Shown: piece after piece, positions 19,442 to 27,489 of the stretch
Position numbering within the stretch: position 1 is the first letter of the stretch
How the letters are laid out: each line of letters starts with the position of its first letter
Source of the DNA: Methylobacter sp.
GTDB lineage: Bacteria; Pseudomonadota; Gammaproteobacteria; Methylococcales; Methylomonadaceae
Direction of reading: 5' to 3'
DNA: 47,961 nucleotides
Assembly: GCA_030653985.1 (NCBI GenBank)
Contig: JAURYJ010000013.1
Coordinates: forward strand, 1 to 47,961
Notes under the pieces: generated by a model
What the model was told of the DNA's origin: nothing
Databases searched by the model: none
The model's input: only the letters and a program-made list of their open reading frames with translations
Translations under genes and position numbers: made by a program

Positions 19442-19966
19442 CTAGTGATATTTTAATAAATCGGTCAGGTGATGAACTTCATCATCGACCAGCTCTTCAA
19501 TGCGCTTGCTGAAATAAAGTCCGCCTATCGCAATTATCATGCCCGCCATAGTCGGTATAGTCGCCTGGGATACGCCGGATGCCATGGCCCTGGCGTTGCT
19601 GGTGCCGGTCACCGACATCACGTCAAAGACGCTAATCATTCCTGTTACCGTGCCTAGCAAACCCAACAACGGACTCAAAACCACCAGCATATTGATAATG
19701 GGAAGGGTTCGGCTCATTTTAATTTTAGCCTCAGAAATAATACATTCCCTGATGGATAAGGCATATGACGTATGCCGGTCTTCCCGGCTGTTCCACTGGT
19801 CCACCCAAAGCGCCTTGAGCCCGGGATAGGTCAGCCTGAAAAAAAAGAAGCGCTCCGCCACCAGCGTCCATAAACAGATAGAGGTCAGCAGAATCATCCA
19901 GAGCACATTGCCGCCGGTATTTAAAAAATCGCGGAGCGACTCCAGAAACGTTACCAACGCAGACAT
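19442..19966 (-). CDS. exbB: ExbB-type proton channel protein (short)
   Basis: 174 residues, MotA/TolQ/ExbB family. Three hydrophobic segments; the last two carry the pore motifs LLGLLGTVTGMI and ATIPTMAGMIIAIGG. Shares one base with the stop of the longer ExbB homolog upstream (TAATG). The pairing of a short ExbB with a long one, together with ExbD, TonB and DUF3450, is the arrangement known as TonB2/TtpC in Vibrio. Confidence 0.93.
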   Translation of the reverse strand: MSALVTFLESLRDFLNTGGNVLWMILLTSICLWTLVAERFFFFRLTYPGLKALWVDQWNSREDRHTSYALSIRECIISEAKIKMSRTLPIINMLVVLSPLLGLLGTVTGMISVFDVMSVTGTSNARAMASGVSQATIPTMAGMIIAIGGLYFSKRIEELVDDEVHHLTDLLKYH

Positions 19967-21294
19967 TACTTGCCTGCCCGGCGGCTGATTAAACCGGCTG
20001 TCTGTTCATCCAGAATTTGCACCAATACCCGGCTGCGGGAAGCCACAATGCTGTGCAGAAACAATAAGGGAATGGCGACAGACAAGCCCAATACCGTGGT
20101 GACCAGCGCCTGGGAAATGCCTTCAGCCATCAGTTTTGGGTCGCCTGTGCCGAACAAGCTGATCGATTGGAAAGTTACAATCATGCCGGTCACGGTGCCA
20201 AGCAATCCCAGCAACGGCGCTACCGCCGCCACCAGCTTAATAATCGACAAACCTTTTTCCAGCGTGGGCAATTCGCGGATAATCGCTTCATCCAGTAATA
20301 ACTCCAGATTATCGGTATCCTCAGCGCTATCTTTCTCGGCAACGGCAAAAATACGTCCCAACGGATTGTCATCGTTAGCAACAGAACTGTTCATCTGCAG
20401 CTCCATTTTTCGGCTGACTGACGATAATTGAACCAATCTGAACACGCCATAAATAAAACCGATTACCCCTAAGGCAATGGTCAGGTAACCGATCAGTCCG
20501 CCTTGCTGCACGCGCTCAATGAGGCCAGGCGTTTGAATCAGCATGCCGAGAATAGCGCCGCGGGTAGGATCAAGGCCAATATCGGCCTGCCCGGATTCTG
20601 TTTCAGCAATATCTTCAGCCAGATTAAGAAACTTGCCTTCCGGTTGACGCGGCAGATCGGCCAGTTTTCCTGTTTCCGGCAGATAGCGTAAATACTTACC
20701 ATCGGCCACCGCATTAAAGACACCAATCCGCACGACTTTTGCCTGGCGAGGTTCGCCTGCTGCCGACAGGATTTCACCGTCGTAATAAACCACTTTGCCG
20801 GATTCGGTCATTTCCTGTTGCAGGGTGAACCACAACTGCTCCAGCTGCGCCATTGACGGCAACGCTTTGTTATCGGCAATCGCAGATAACACGGCGGTTC
20901 TGTCAGGGAACTCCGCAGAAATAATGGAATTGTTCAGATTAGCTTTTAAGTCACCGGCGACTTGCCGGGCGACGCCGAACAGTTCGCCCAGCGGCCCGCT
21001 ACGCTCGACCAGCTTGGTTTCCAGCTGGTTTAACTGTTCGGCGTTGGCCGTCAGTTTCGCCTTCAGTTGACTGCCGATGCTTTCCTGCCGGCTCAGCTCC
21101 GCTTTGGCAGCGTCTACTAATTGTTGCTGTTTGCCGGGGTCGGCAACAAACTCGGCTTCCCGTGCGGCATTGACTTTGCCTTGCTCGCCTTGAGTTTGTT
21201 TAATTTCCTGTAATAACTTATCCAGATCCAGGTGATCGGCAAAAGCACTATTGCAGAACAATAGCGTTAAAAAAATAAAGATCAGCTTATTCAT
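19966..21294 (-). CDS. Long ExbB homolog with periplasmic coiled coil (TtpC-like)
   Basis: 442 residues: a signal peptide (MNKLIFIFLTLLFCNSAFA), a periplasmic coiled-coil region rich in Gln/Glu/Lys (about 25-110), a compact domain (YYDGEILSAAGEPRQAKVVRIG), then a C-terminal MotA/TolQ/ExbB channel (about 265-440) with LLGLLGTVTGMIVTF and ALVTTVLGLSVAIPLLFLH. In Vibrio TonB2 systems the matching protein TtpC is needed for TonB2-dependent uptake. Starts on a 4-base overlap with the DUF3450 gene, so the two are probably made and act together. Confidence 0.9.
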   Translation of the reverse strand: MNKLIFIFLTLLFCNSAFADHLDLDKLLQEIKQTQGEQGKVNAAREAEFVADPGKQQQLVDAAKAELSRQESIGSQLKAKLTANAEQLNQLETKLVERSGPLGELFGVARQVAGDLKANLNNSIISAEFPDRTAVLSAIADNKALPSMAQLEQLWFTLQQEMTESGKVVYYDGEILSAAGEPRQAKVVRIGVFNAVADGKYLRYLPETGKLADLPRQPEGKFLNLAEDIAETESGQADIGLDPTRGAILGMLIQTPGLIERVQQGGLIGYLTIALGVIGFIYGVFRLVQLSSVSRKMELQMNSSVANDDNPLGRIFAVAEKDSAEDTDNLELLLDEAIIRELPTLEKGLSIIKLVAAVAPLLGLLGTVTGMIVTFQSISLFGTGDPKLMAEGISQALVTTVLGLSVAIPLLFLHSIVASRSRVLVQILDEQTAGLISRRAGK

Positions 21295-22022
21295 TTGGCG
21301 GCCTCAGGTGCAGAAACGGGAACGATCAACATGTCGGGCGCGGTTTCCTTGCGGGCAATACGCAAGCCGTTACGAATCGAGTTGCCGTAACCGGAAGACA
21401 ATGCTTGCCAGCGTTTTTCCTCTTTATTCCAGAAACCGGTTTCACTGCCGTCCAGCCGTTGGTAATAAAGGGCCACACGACCCAGCCGTAGAAAATTCAC
21501 CGAACTGGTCACGCCGCTCAAGTCGATATTCGCCTTATAGGCTTCAATCGTATTGCCGTATTCATTTTCAACCTGAAAGGCCTCCATGATCCGGCGAAAT
21601 TTTTCGGCATTGCTGACATCGGCTTTGGCAACCAGTTCTTTTAATTGGCTCAAACGCTGCTTGCGCTCCTCGGGCAAGAACGGCAAATCCAGTTGAATAA
21701 ATTGATCCAAGCTATCGAGCATGTGTACGATCAACGGCACGATTTCCTGCTTGGTGACTTCAATATCTTGCAGTTGTTTTTCCAGCGAGGCTTTTTCTTC
21801 AACCTGGGATGCCAGCATGTCTTTAATATGCTGATGATAGGTTTGCAAAATATCCGTTTGCCGGGTCACTGAGCGGTATTGTTCGAGCAGCGTGTTTTTT
21901 TGCTCGCCAAGCACCGCCGGTTGATCTTTTGTGACTGCGGGTGCCGCAGCCTGCACTGATAAGGCACAAACGCCTAAGAAAGCGGCGGCCAGACAGGTGT
22001 GATGTCGGCTAGAATTAAGCAT
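21291..22022 (-). CDS. DUF3450 periplasmic coiled-coil protein
   Basis: About 243 residues. A signal peptide (ending SVQAAAP) is followed by a long coiled coil (QTDILQTYHQHIKDMLASQ, EEKASLEKQLQDIEVTKQEI) and the family motif LPFLPEERKQRL, then SSVNFLRLGRVALYYQRLDGSE and a mixed C-terminus. DUF3450 proteins are encoded in front of TtpC-type ExbB genes and probably bind its periplasmic coil. A start at 22040 would add MTIWIT before the signal peptide; the ATG at 22022 gives a more normal one and has GGA upstream. Confidence 0.85.
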   Translation of the reverse strand: MLNSSRHHTCLAAAFLGVCALSVQAAAPAVTKDQPAVLGEQKNTLLEQYRSVTRQTDILQTYHQHIKDMLASQVEEKASLEKQLQDIEVTKQEIVPLIVHMLDSLDQFIQLDLPFLPEERKQRLSQLKELVAKADVSNAEKFRRIMEAFQVENEYGNTIEAYKANIDLSGVTSSVNFLRLGRVALYYQRLDGSETGFWNKEEKRWQALSSGYGNSIRNGLRIARKETAPDMLIVPVSAPEAAK

Positions 22023-22040
22023 AGTAATCCAAATAGTCAT

Positions 22041-22326
22041 AGTATGAAGTTAAAAATTTCGACCGGAAAAGTCGTTTCGATTGTTGTTGTCTATTATGTT
22101 TCAATCCACATCCGACCTCATCCGTCGAATGACACTCGCCGACGGATAGAGGTCAATGGATTGTTCCTCCCCGTGAACGAGGAGGTTACCAAAAAGGATA
22201 ACGATGCCAGTGCATCGTTGTCAAACTCAAATAATCCCCCTGAAGGCGGAAGTTTCAGGCCAGCGAAGAAATTTAATCGAGGTGTCAGCAAAATCACCCT
22301 GCCTGCGTTGGCGTTTAAATCGTGTT
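22041..22326. other. Gap between DUF3450 and the second ABC permease, with three hairpins
   Basis: 286 bases with three tight inverted repeats: TCCGTCG with CGACGGA (22121-22146), CCTCCCCG with CGAGGAGG around TGAA (22166-22185), and AACGATGC with GCATCGTT around CAGT (22200-22219). It is the longest break in an otherwise overlapping operon. It may be a small structured insertion (MITE- or REP-like) or an RNA element separating the ABC genes from the Exb genes. No insertion sequence gene is visible. Confidence 0.5.
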
Positions 22327-23688
22327 TTACGGCTTTGCGAAGCGCTTGCGCAACCGAATCAGTAAGCCTGATAAAAAAATGCCGACCAACAACTGCCTTA
22401 CTAGCACCGTCCAAGCGGCGGTCGCAGTTAGCAGCGGTTTAAAGATTGGCTGTTGCTGATCATCCGAAGCCGACATGGCTTGCTTGCCGATGATTCTGTG
22501 AACAAAAAACGCCCGCCACCGGTCTTCAAATTGATTAACCGTGTCAATGTATTCGGCATAACGGGGCGCATCAATACCCGCCAGACGGTCGGCCGTCAAC
22601 ACGACGGCCAAACCTGGCGACAATGCGGACCAACGCTCCATAAACTCGAAATGCGCTTTCCGAACCTCATCGAAACGATACATCAACGGCCGCAGCTTGC
22701 CATCAAGTTCCAGATTAGCGGGCAGACCGGCAATTTCGCGCGAAGGCTCTGTTACCGGAGGAATGTCAGGATGAGACCGATACCAGGCCGACAGCAATTC
22801 GGCTTGCTGTGTCGACGTTTGCGCCTGAACACCCCGAATATCGACAATCGCCTCAAGCCGGGAGGGCATGGCTTGCTCGCCGTTTGCCGCCCAGCTTAAA
22901 CCCGCCGGTAGCGCAAAGGTCGTGACCAGCCATACGCCTAGCAAGCCTACCGCCGCAGCACCCGATGAAACCGGCAGCAACAAAAACAGTCCGGCAATTG
23001 CAATCCACAACCCGGTAAACAGCCCGACAAAAACCAGCCAATAACTTGCCGCGTAAACAGTGGAACCGGAATCGAGTATAAACGCAAGCAGCGATGCCGC
23101 GACCACAGGCACCAGCACCATCGCCCAGCGCACCGCGAGTGCGGCAAATACCAAGCGCCAAGGCTGGGCCATTTGCGCGCAAACCAAACGCCATACGCCC
23201 CGCTCCCGATCTTCCTGCACCAGACCGTAAGTGACCGCTATCACGGTCAACGGCAGCAATAACGCCAGTACAGTTGCAAAATCGGGCAAGCCCAATTCGC
23301 GCAGCAACGGATTGAACAGCTGATCGCTGTTGCGGCCATCGGTATAACGGCTGCGGCTTGAGATCCGCAGCTCTGAACCAAGCAGGTCGACTTGGCGCAC
23401 GCTCAAGGCCAAACCGCCCAGCACCGGAAGACGCACCGTTGTACTATCGGCCAGCTTGCTGGTATGGCCGCCTTTGCCAGTACCCGGCGCATCGTGCATT
23501 TCTGTGGGCGTGAATTTATTCGCGTCTATAGCGGCAACGCGAATAAATTCGCGCCCACGAAACTCACTGGCGGCAATTCCCGAACTGATTGCGCTGGCCG
23601 CTAATAAAATAAAGAATGCGGCGATAACCCACAGATTGACCGGATTGCGGATGAAGCGCCGCCATTCGGCTGGCAACAACCGCATCAT
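22327..23688 (-). CDS. ABC transporter permease, second of a pair (DUF3526-like)
   Basis: About 453 residues. A first transmembrane helix (LWVIAAFFILLAASAISSGI, about 19-38), a large external loop, then five more helices (for example VLALLLPLTVIAVTYGLV, VAASLLAFILDS, LLVGIFLSGLLI). The RERGVWRL segment after helix 2 is typical of ABC-2 permeases of the NosY/DUF3526 type. The start used is the ATG at 23688, overlapping the previous gene's stop; the longer frame to 23742 runs back into that gene. Residues 45-63 are encoded by a palindromic repeat (see repeat at 23504), absent from what one would expect of the family. Confidence 0.85.
   Translation of the reverse strand: MMRLLPAEWRRFIRNPVNLWVIAAFFILLAASAISSGIAASEFRGREFIRVAAIDANKFTPTEMHDAPGTGKGGHTSKLADSTTVRLPVLGGLALSVRQVDLLGSELRISSRSRYTDGRNSDQLFNPLLRELGLPDFATVLALLLPLTVIAVTYGLVQEDRERGVWRLVCAQMAQPWRLVFAALAVRWAMVLVPVVAASLLAFILDSGSTVYAASYWLVFVGLFTGLWIAIAGLFLLLPVSSGAAAVGLLGVWLVTTFALPAGLSWAANGEQAMPSRLEAIVDIRGVQAQTSTQQAELLSAWYRSHPDIPPVTEPSREIAGLPANLELDGKLRPLMYRFDEVRKAHFEFMERWSALSPGLAVVLTADRLAGIDAPRYAEYIDTVNQFEDRWRAFFVHRIIGKQAMSASDDQQQPIFKPLLTATAAWTVLVRQLLVGIFLSGLLIRLRKRFAKP
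23504..23558. repeat. Palindromic repeat, copy 2, inside the ABC permease gene
   Basis: Arms 23504-23524 and 23538-23558, 21 bases each with one mismatch, loop of 13. Read on the minus strand in the gene's frame it encodes GREFIRVAAIDANKFTPT, placed just after the first transmembrane helix in the external loop. No stop or frameshift results. Confidence 0.92.
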
Positions 23689-25097
23689 GGCTTTAGCCTC
23701 TTGGCAGAAAACAGCAACGCTATCAACGCGGCGACCAGCCAAGCCAGCAATACCAGGAGGTCCGCCAGCGAATGATGCAAGGCAAAGCCCACCGAGGGCG
23801 ATTGATAACGGAATGCCTTAACGCTGGCCCAGTCGTCATCATGGCCCTGAGCGCCATGCTCCGTGCCGTGGCTGCGTTCACGATCCCAGTCATCAGTCAG
23901 GCCGATAAAATAATGCCGGTAATTTTCGGCGGCATCCTCAAAATGGCGCTGATGCGCCAAATCCATGCCCGACAAGGTCATCGACACCGAGCGCATCGCG
24001 ATGCTCGGGCCAAGCAGCGAGGCGATATGGATAAACCGGCTTTGGCGTTCGAACGCATCACTCAAGCTGTCGAAATGCAAGGTATGAACCCGTTCGGAAT
24101 AACCGTCATTAAAACTGCGTTTGAGTGCGGCATAGCCTACCGGCAAATCTTCAATCCGCGTCACACCGTACTGTTTTAACAACTGAACATTGAATAATGC
24201 CTCCCGCTTTTCATGATCGCCATCGTTATCCAGACCCTGCTGAATATCGTGCTTGATCGCCGCCCAAAACGCCGTCGCAGCGGGTATCGGCATCCACGCC
24301 TCTGCGGCAGCGGCGCCCAATCGCGGCGCAATCAGCACACTGCCCGACCAGAAAGCCAACAGCGCAAACAACGCCAGACGGCTGCTGTTAAAATGGATCG
24401 AAGTGGACATAGCCAGGGCCGCGAATACCGCATAATAGATAAAAAAACTAGCACCCAACGCCAACAGCCTGAGACTGTCATCACCGGTGAGGTCGAAATT
24501 ACGATACAAAATAATCATCGCAAGCCCCATTGCCGGCAACAACACCAGCAAAAAAGCCAGCAGCAAGCCGATAAATTTGCCCAGCAACAGTTGCATAGCC
24601 GAGACCCCGAGACTGTGCAACATGCGCAACGTACCTTGCTCCCGCTCCAAAGTCACCGCATTAAAAGCCAGCGCAATGACCAGCAGCGGCAACAATGCAA
24701 CCAACACAAAACCGGCGCTGGCCTGCCCGAAGCGACCGGCTAATCCCTGGTCGGCCGCCGGACTAAACCGCGCGCCGTTGCGTTTGTGCGGCTCCAGCCA
24801 GAGCGTCTGACCGGTATAATGTCTCAAGCCGGGATCTATCGATGCCAGTGGCGAATCCGGCTTAAACACATAAATGCCGAAATGCGCCGCCGCATGCGGG
24901 TTCTTGACCCCTTGCGTATCCCATTGTTGCTTGGCGCTTGCGCCCACGGCCTGTTTTTCCTGCTGCAACTGCTGATATTCGCTGATGGAAGCCAGAAAAA
25001 AGCCGCTTAATAGCGCGAACACCGAAAAGGCCAGCACCAACAGCCTTCCATCCCGCACTACCGCCAACAGCTCCTTGCGAATAATCGCAACAATCAC
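23685..25097 (-). CDS. ABC transporter permease, first of a pair (DUF3526-like)
   Basis: 470 residues. N-terminal helix (LLVLAFSVFALLSGFFLASI) with a large external domain (about 40-145) between helices 1 and 2, then a five-helix bundle. After helix 2 comes TLEREQGTLRMLHSLGVS, the coupling-helix motif of ABC-2 permeases seen in NosY and the 'multi-copper enzyme maturation' group. The external domain holds His residues (NPHAAAHFG, HYTG, HQRHFEDAAENYRHYF, HGTEHGAQGHDDD). Starts on a 4-base overlap with the ATPase gene, so the three ABC genes form one translational unit. Confidence 0.87.
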   Translation of the reverse strand: MIVAIIRKELLAVVRDGRLLVLAFSVFALLSGFFLASISEYQQLQQEKQAVGASAKQQWDTQGVKNPHAAAHFGIYVFKPDSPLASIDPGLRHYTGQTLWLEPHKRNGARFSPAADQGLAGRFGQASAGFVLVALLPLLVIALAFNAVTLEREQGTLRMLHSLGVSAMQLLLGKFIGLLLAFLLVLLPAMGLAMIILYRNFDLTGDDSLRLLALGASFFIYYAVFAALAMSTSIHFNSSRLALFALLAFWSGSVLIAPRLGAAAAEAWMPIPAATAFWAAIKHDIQQGLDNDGDHEKREALFNVQLLKQYGVTRIEDLPVGYAALKRSFNDGYSERVHTLHFDSLSDAFERQSRFIHIASLLGPSIAMRSVSMTLSGMDLAHQRHFEDAAENYRHYFIGLTDDWDRERSHGTEHGAQGHDDDWASVKAFRYQSPSVGFALHHSLADLLVLLAWLVAALIALLFSAKRLKP

Positions 25098-25819
25098 AGC
25101 AGGCCCCGCGCGTGCGCCAGATATTTGTGTTCCAACTCATCGTGCGCCACGGTGTGCGCATCAAACTCTTCAACCAGACGACCGGCTTTCATGATGCCGA
25201 TGCGGTCGGCGACTTGTTTGGCATTAAATAGATCATGGGTCGCCATCAGCACCGCCATGCCCAGATCGGCGGCCGCCCGTATGCGCTGGGCAAAATCATT
25301 GGCCGCACTCGGATCGAGCCCGGAGGTCGGCTCATCCAGCAGCATGACTTTCGCCTGTTTTGCCGAGGCGATAGCCAGACCGACTTTCTGGCGCATACCC
25401 TTGGAGTAAGTCGATACGCGCCGGTCATGGGCATCGCTTTGCAAGCCGGTGTTCGCCAGCAAATCGTGCGCGTGCTGCCGGGATAGGCGGATACCGGCCA
25501 GCGTACAGAAAAAAGTCAGATTTTCCACGCCGCTCAGGTATTCATACAACGCCACATTTTCCGGCAGATAGGCCAGCTTGGCGCGCACCACCGCCGGGTT
25601 TTGCTCAGGAGACTCGCCATCAATAAACACATTGCCGCTGGTCGGCCGATTGAAGCCCAAAAAGGTATTAATGGTTGAGGTCTTCCCGGCGCCATTGCCG
25701 CCCAGCAAGGCATAGACGCAACCGGCCGGAACCGATAAATCGAGCCCATCGATTGCGCAATGGTTTTTATACTTGACCACCAGTTGTCTGGCTTCAAGCA
25801 GGGTTTTATTTAGCGACAT
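25094..25819 (-). CDS. ABC transporter ATP-binding protein (NosF-like)
   Basis: 241 residues from the ATG at 25819 (a TTG two codons earlier is possible). Walker A GGNGAGKTST, Q-loop YLPENVALYE, signature YSKGMRQK, Walker B VMLLDEPTSGLDP and switch His in MATHDLF are intact. The closest known style is NosF/CcmA, ATPases paired with DUF3526-type permeases. It powers the two permeases downstream. What is moved, and in which direction, cannot be told from the sequence. Confidence 0.93.
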   Translation of the reverse strand: MSLNKTLLEARQLVVKYKNHCAIDGLDLSVPAGCVYALLGGNGAGKTSTINTFLGFNRPTSGNVFIDGESPEQNPAVVRAKLAYLPENVALYEYLSGVENLTFFCTLAGIRLSRQHAHDLLANTGLQSDAHDRRVSTYSKGMRQKVGLAIASAKQAKVMLLDEPTSGLDPSAANDFAQRIRAAADLGMAVLMATHDLFNAKQVADRIGIMKAGRLVEEFDAHTVAHDELEHKYLAHARGLL

Positions 25820-25856
25820 AATCAATTTTTAGATGATTCTGGAATAATCATTTGAT

Positions 25857-25925
25857 CCACGAAAAGCACGAAAGACACGAAAAAATCGTGTTGGGGGATT
25901 TTTATGCTTTTCGTGTCTTTCGTGG
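25857..25925. repeat. Inverted repeat of the CCACGAAAGACACGAAA type
   Basis: GCACGAAAGACACGAAAA (25866-25883) pairs with TTTTCGTGTCTTTCGTG (25908-25924); the left arm also begins with a second register of the CCACGAAA unit. It fills most of the gap between the ABC ATPase and the BNR lipoprotein. Repeats of this wording are common between genes in many Proteobacteria. Confidence 0.85.
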
Positions 25926-25987
25926 ACAATTCTTTCGGCGGATTCATTATTAGAGTCAACAGTATGGTGTTTTATCGTTACTCAGCT

Positions 25988-27223
25988 CTACTCAATAGGC
26001 TTTAATTGATAATCCTGCTGCTGGGTTTTCCAGGACAAATAAATCTGCTGCCCATCGCTGACCAAAAACGGCTGATCGCCGGACAACGCGGTTTGAGCAA
26101 CCACTTCAGGCGTCGACCAGCTGTTGCCGTCGTCGACGGATTTGATCAGCTTGATAACATTGTTGGTGCCGTCGAACTCCTGCCAGACCACATTGACCCG
26201 TGAACCTAAAGCCAGCACATGTGGATGGCCTGCGCCGTCTTTACCGAAATTAAGCGGCGTGGAAAAATGCCGCCCTGAATCGGTCGAATAGGCATAAAAC
26301 AGGCCCTGATGGGTCGGTGAATTACTGAACCATACCGCATGATAAACACCGGAATCGGCAATCGACAGGCCGGGGCCGTGATGCGGGCAGGCATCGATTT
26401 TCCAGTTATCCTGACCTAAACGATGAGTATCGCCGGGGGTATTCCAATCGCTAAATTTGACCAGCGCGTGATCGCGTATACCGCCTGCGAAAATATGCCG
26501 CCAAGTGACCACCGGCGTATTGTCAGGCGCTATCGCGGTATCCAATCGGCAGCATTCACAGGTATGAGTGGCGATTCTTTTATCGGGATAAAAATGCTCG
26601 CCGCCATCGTCAGACCAAGCGTAATACAAGGACAGTCCCTTAAAATCCTGCCCGGCTTTTTTAGCCGCCTCTGTATCACGGGCATCCAGCCAGGCGATAA
26701 AAATCTCGCCATTTTTGCCGACAGCCAGACTGTCAAAGCGATGCCTTATTATCTCGATATTATCGTTGACCGTGACAGGTTCCGAAAAACGTTTTCCACC
26801 GTCATTTGACCGGCTAAAGCGCACATAAGTGCTGCGCTTTTTATCCAGTGTGAGTACCCAGGTTAAATAAATATTACCTTGTGCATCCAGCTTGATTTTC
26901 GGACGGCTTTCACCGTTAGCGGCTATGGCTTCGGCAACGGCATTCACTTTAACCGGTGTGCTAAAAGTAATGCCTTTGTCTTTTGATGATTGCACATAAA
27001 TATGATCATCATTGACCCAGGCAATCCAAAGCACACCTTGAGCATCAAACGCGGCACTCATTGTTTCTGAGCACTTATTTAACGGTAATACTTGAGTATC
27101 GGCGCAAGCGGCATTTTTTTCGGCGGCATGCTGATGCATAGACGGTTGTTTAACATCGCTGTTAGTGGCGCAGCCGGAGACCGCCAGCGTTGCAAAAAAT
27201 AGAACAGAGATCAGGAATTTCAT
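25988..27223 (-). CDS. BNR/sialidase-type propeller lipoprotein with Cys-rich motif
   Basis: 411 residues. Lipobox VSGC (Cys18), a His/Cys-bearing linker (MHQHAAEKNAACADTQ), then repeated propeller blades with Asp-box-like units (SSKDKGITFSTP, SNDGGKRFSEP, SDDGGEHFYP, STDSGRHFSTP, SVDDGNSWSTP). Two unusual motifs stand out: HTCECCR with Cys222, 224 and 225, and ACPHHGPG at about residue 267. They could bind a metal or haem group. Sialidase catalytic residues (Arg triad) were not recognised, so enzyme activity is doubtful. Lies between the receptor and ABC genes on the same strand. Confidence 0.8.
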   Translation of the reverse strand: MKFLISVLFFATLAVSGCATNSDVKQPSMHQHAAEKNAACADTQVLPLNKCSETMSAAFDAQGVLWIAWVNDDHIYVQSSKDKGITFSTPVKVNAVAEAIAANGESRPKIKLDAQGNIYLTWVLTLDKKRSTYVRFSRSNDGGKRFSEPVTVNDNIEIIRHRFDSLAVGKNGEIFIAWLDARDTEAAKKAGQDFKGLSLYYAWSDDGGEHFYPDKRIATHTCECCRLDTAIAPDNTPVVTWRHIFAGGIRDHALVKFSDWNTPGDTHRLGQDNWKIDACPHHGPGLSIADSGVYHAVWFSNSPTHQGLFYAYSTDSGRHFSTPLNFGKDGAGHPHVLALGSRVNVVWQEFDGTNNVIKLIKSVDDGNSWSTPEVVAQTALSGDQPFLVSDGQQIYLSWKTQQQDYQLKPIE

Positions 27224-27309
27224 GGATTACACCGAATTAAAAAGTCGAGCTGAATGATAAAGAGAAATCAGGATAAAAAAGCGAAATATCTTTTCAGCCC
27301 ATATGCAGT

Positions 27310-27340
27310 AAAGCCTGACTTGATAATAGCCAGGCTTTTT
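27310..27340. terminator. Hairpin between the receptor and BNR genes
   Basis: AAAGCCTG (27310-27317) pairs with CAGGCTTT (27331-27338), with further T on the plus side. On the minus strand, in the direction of the operon, the stem is followed only by TTTACTGC, so termination there is probably partial and the downstream genes may still be read. Confidence 0.5.
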
Positions 27341-27489
27341 GTTTTTGCTTGATAAAATCAACGTATCAATAATTATACTTCAACCCAGCAAAATCATTGC
27401 ATGGTGGGAAGAAGGGCATAGAGTCATCCTAAAAAATTTATTGTCATTGTATTGATAAGATACACATTCTGGTGCGGACCAATAAACCA

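Noticed and set aside
22118..22414. Minus-strand open frame of 98 codons overlapping the end of the second ABC permease
   Set aside because: It shares 88 bases with the permease in another frame and is built over the three hairpins; more likely non-coding.
23688..23742. Longer start for the second ABC permease
   Set aside because: It lies inside the preceding permease gene, and the ATG at 23688 gives the usual 4-base overlap seen in the rest of the operon.
24213..24743. Long plus-strand open frame of 176 codons
   Set aside because: It is fully antisense to the first ABC permease gene, and its Gln/Arg-rich product reflects the opposite strand's codon use.
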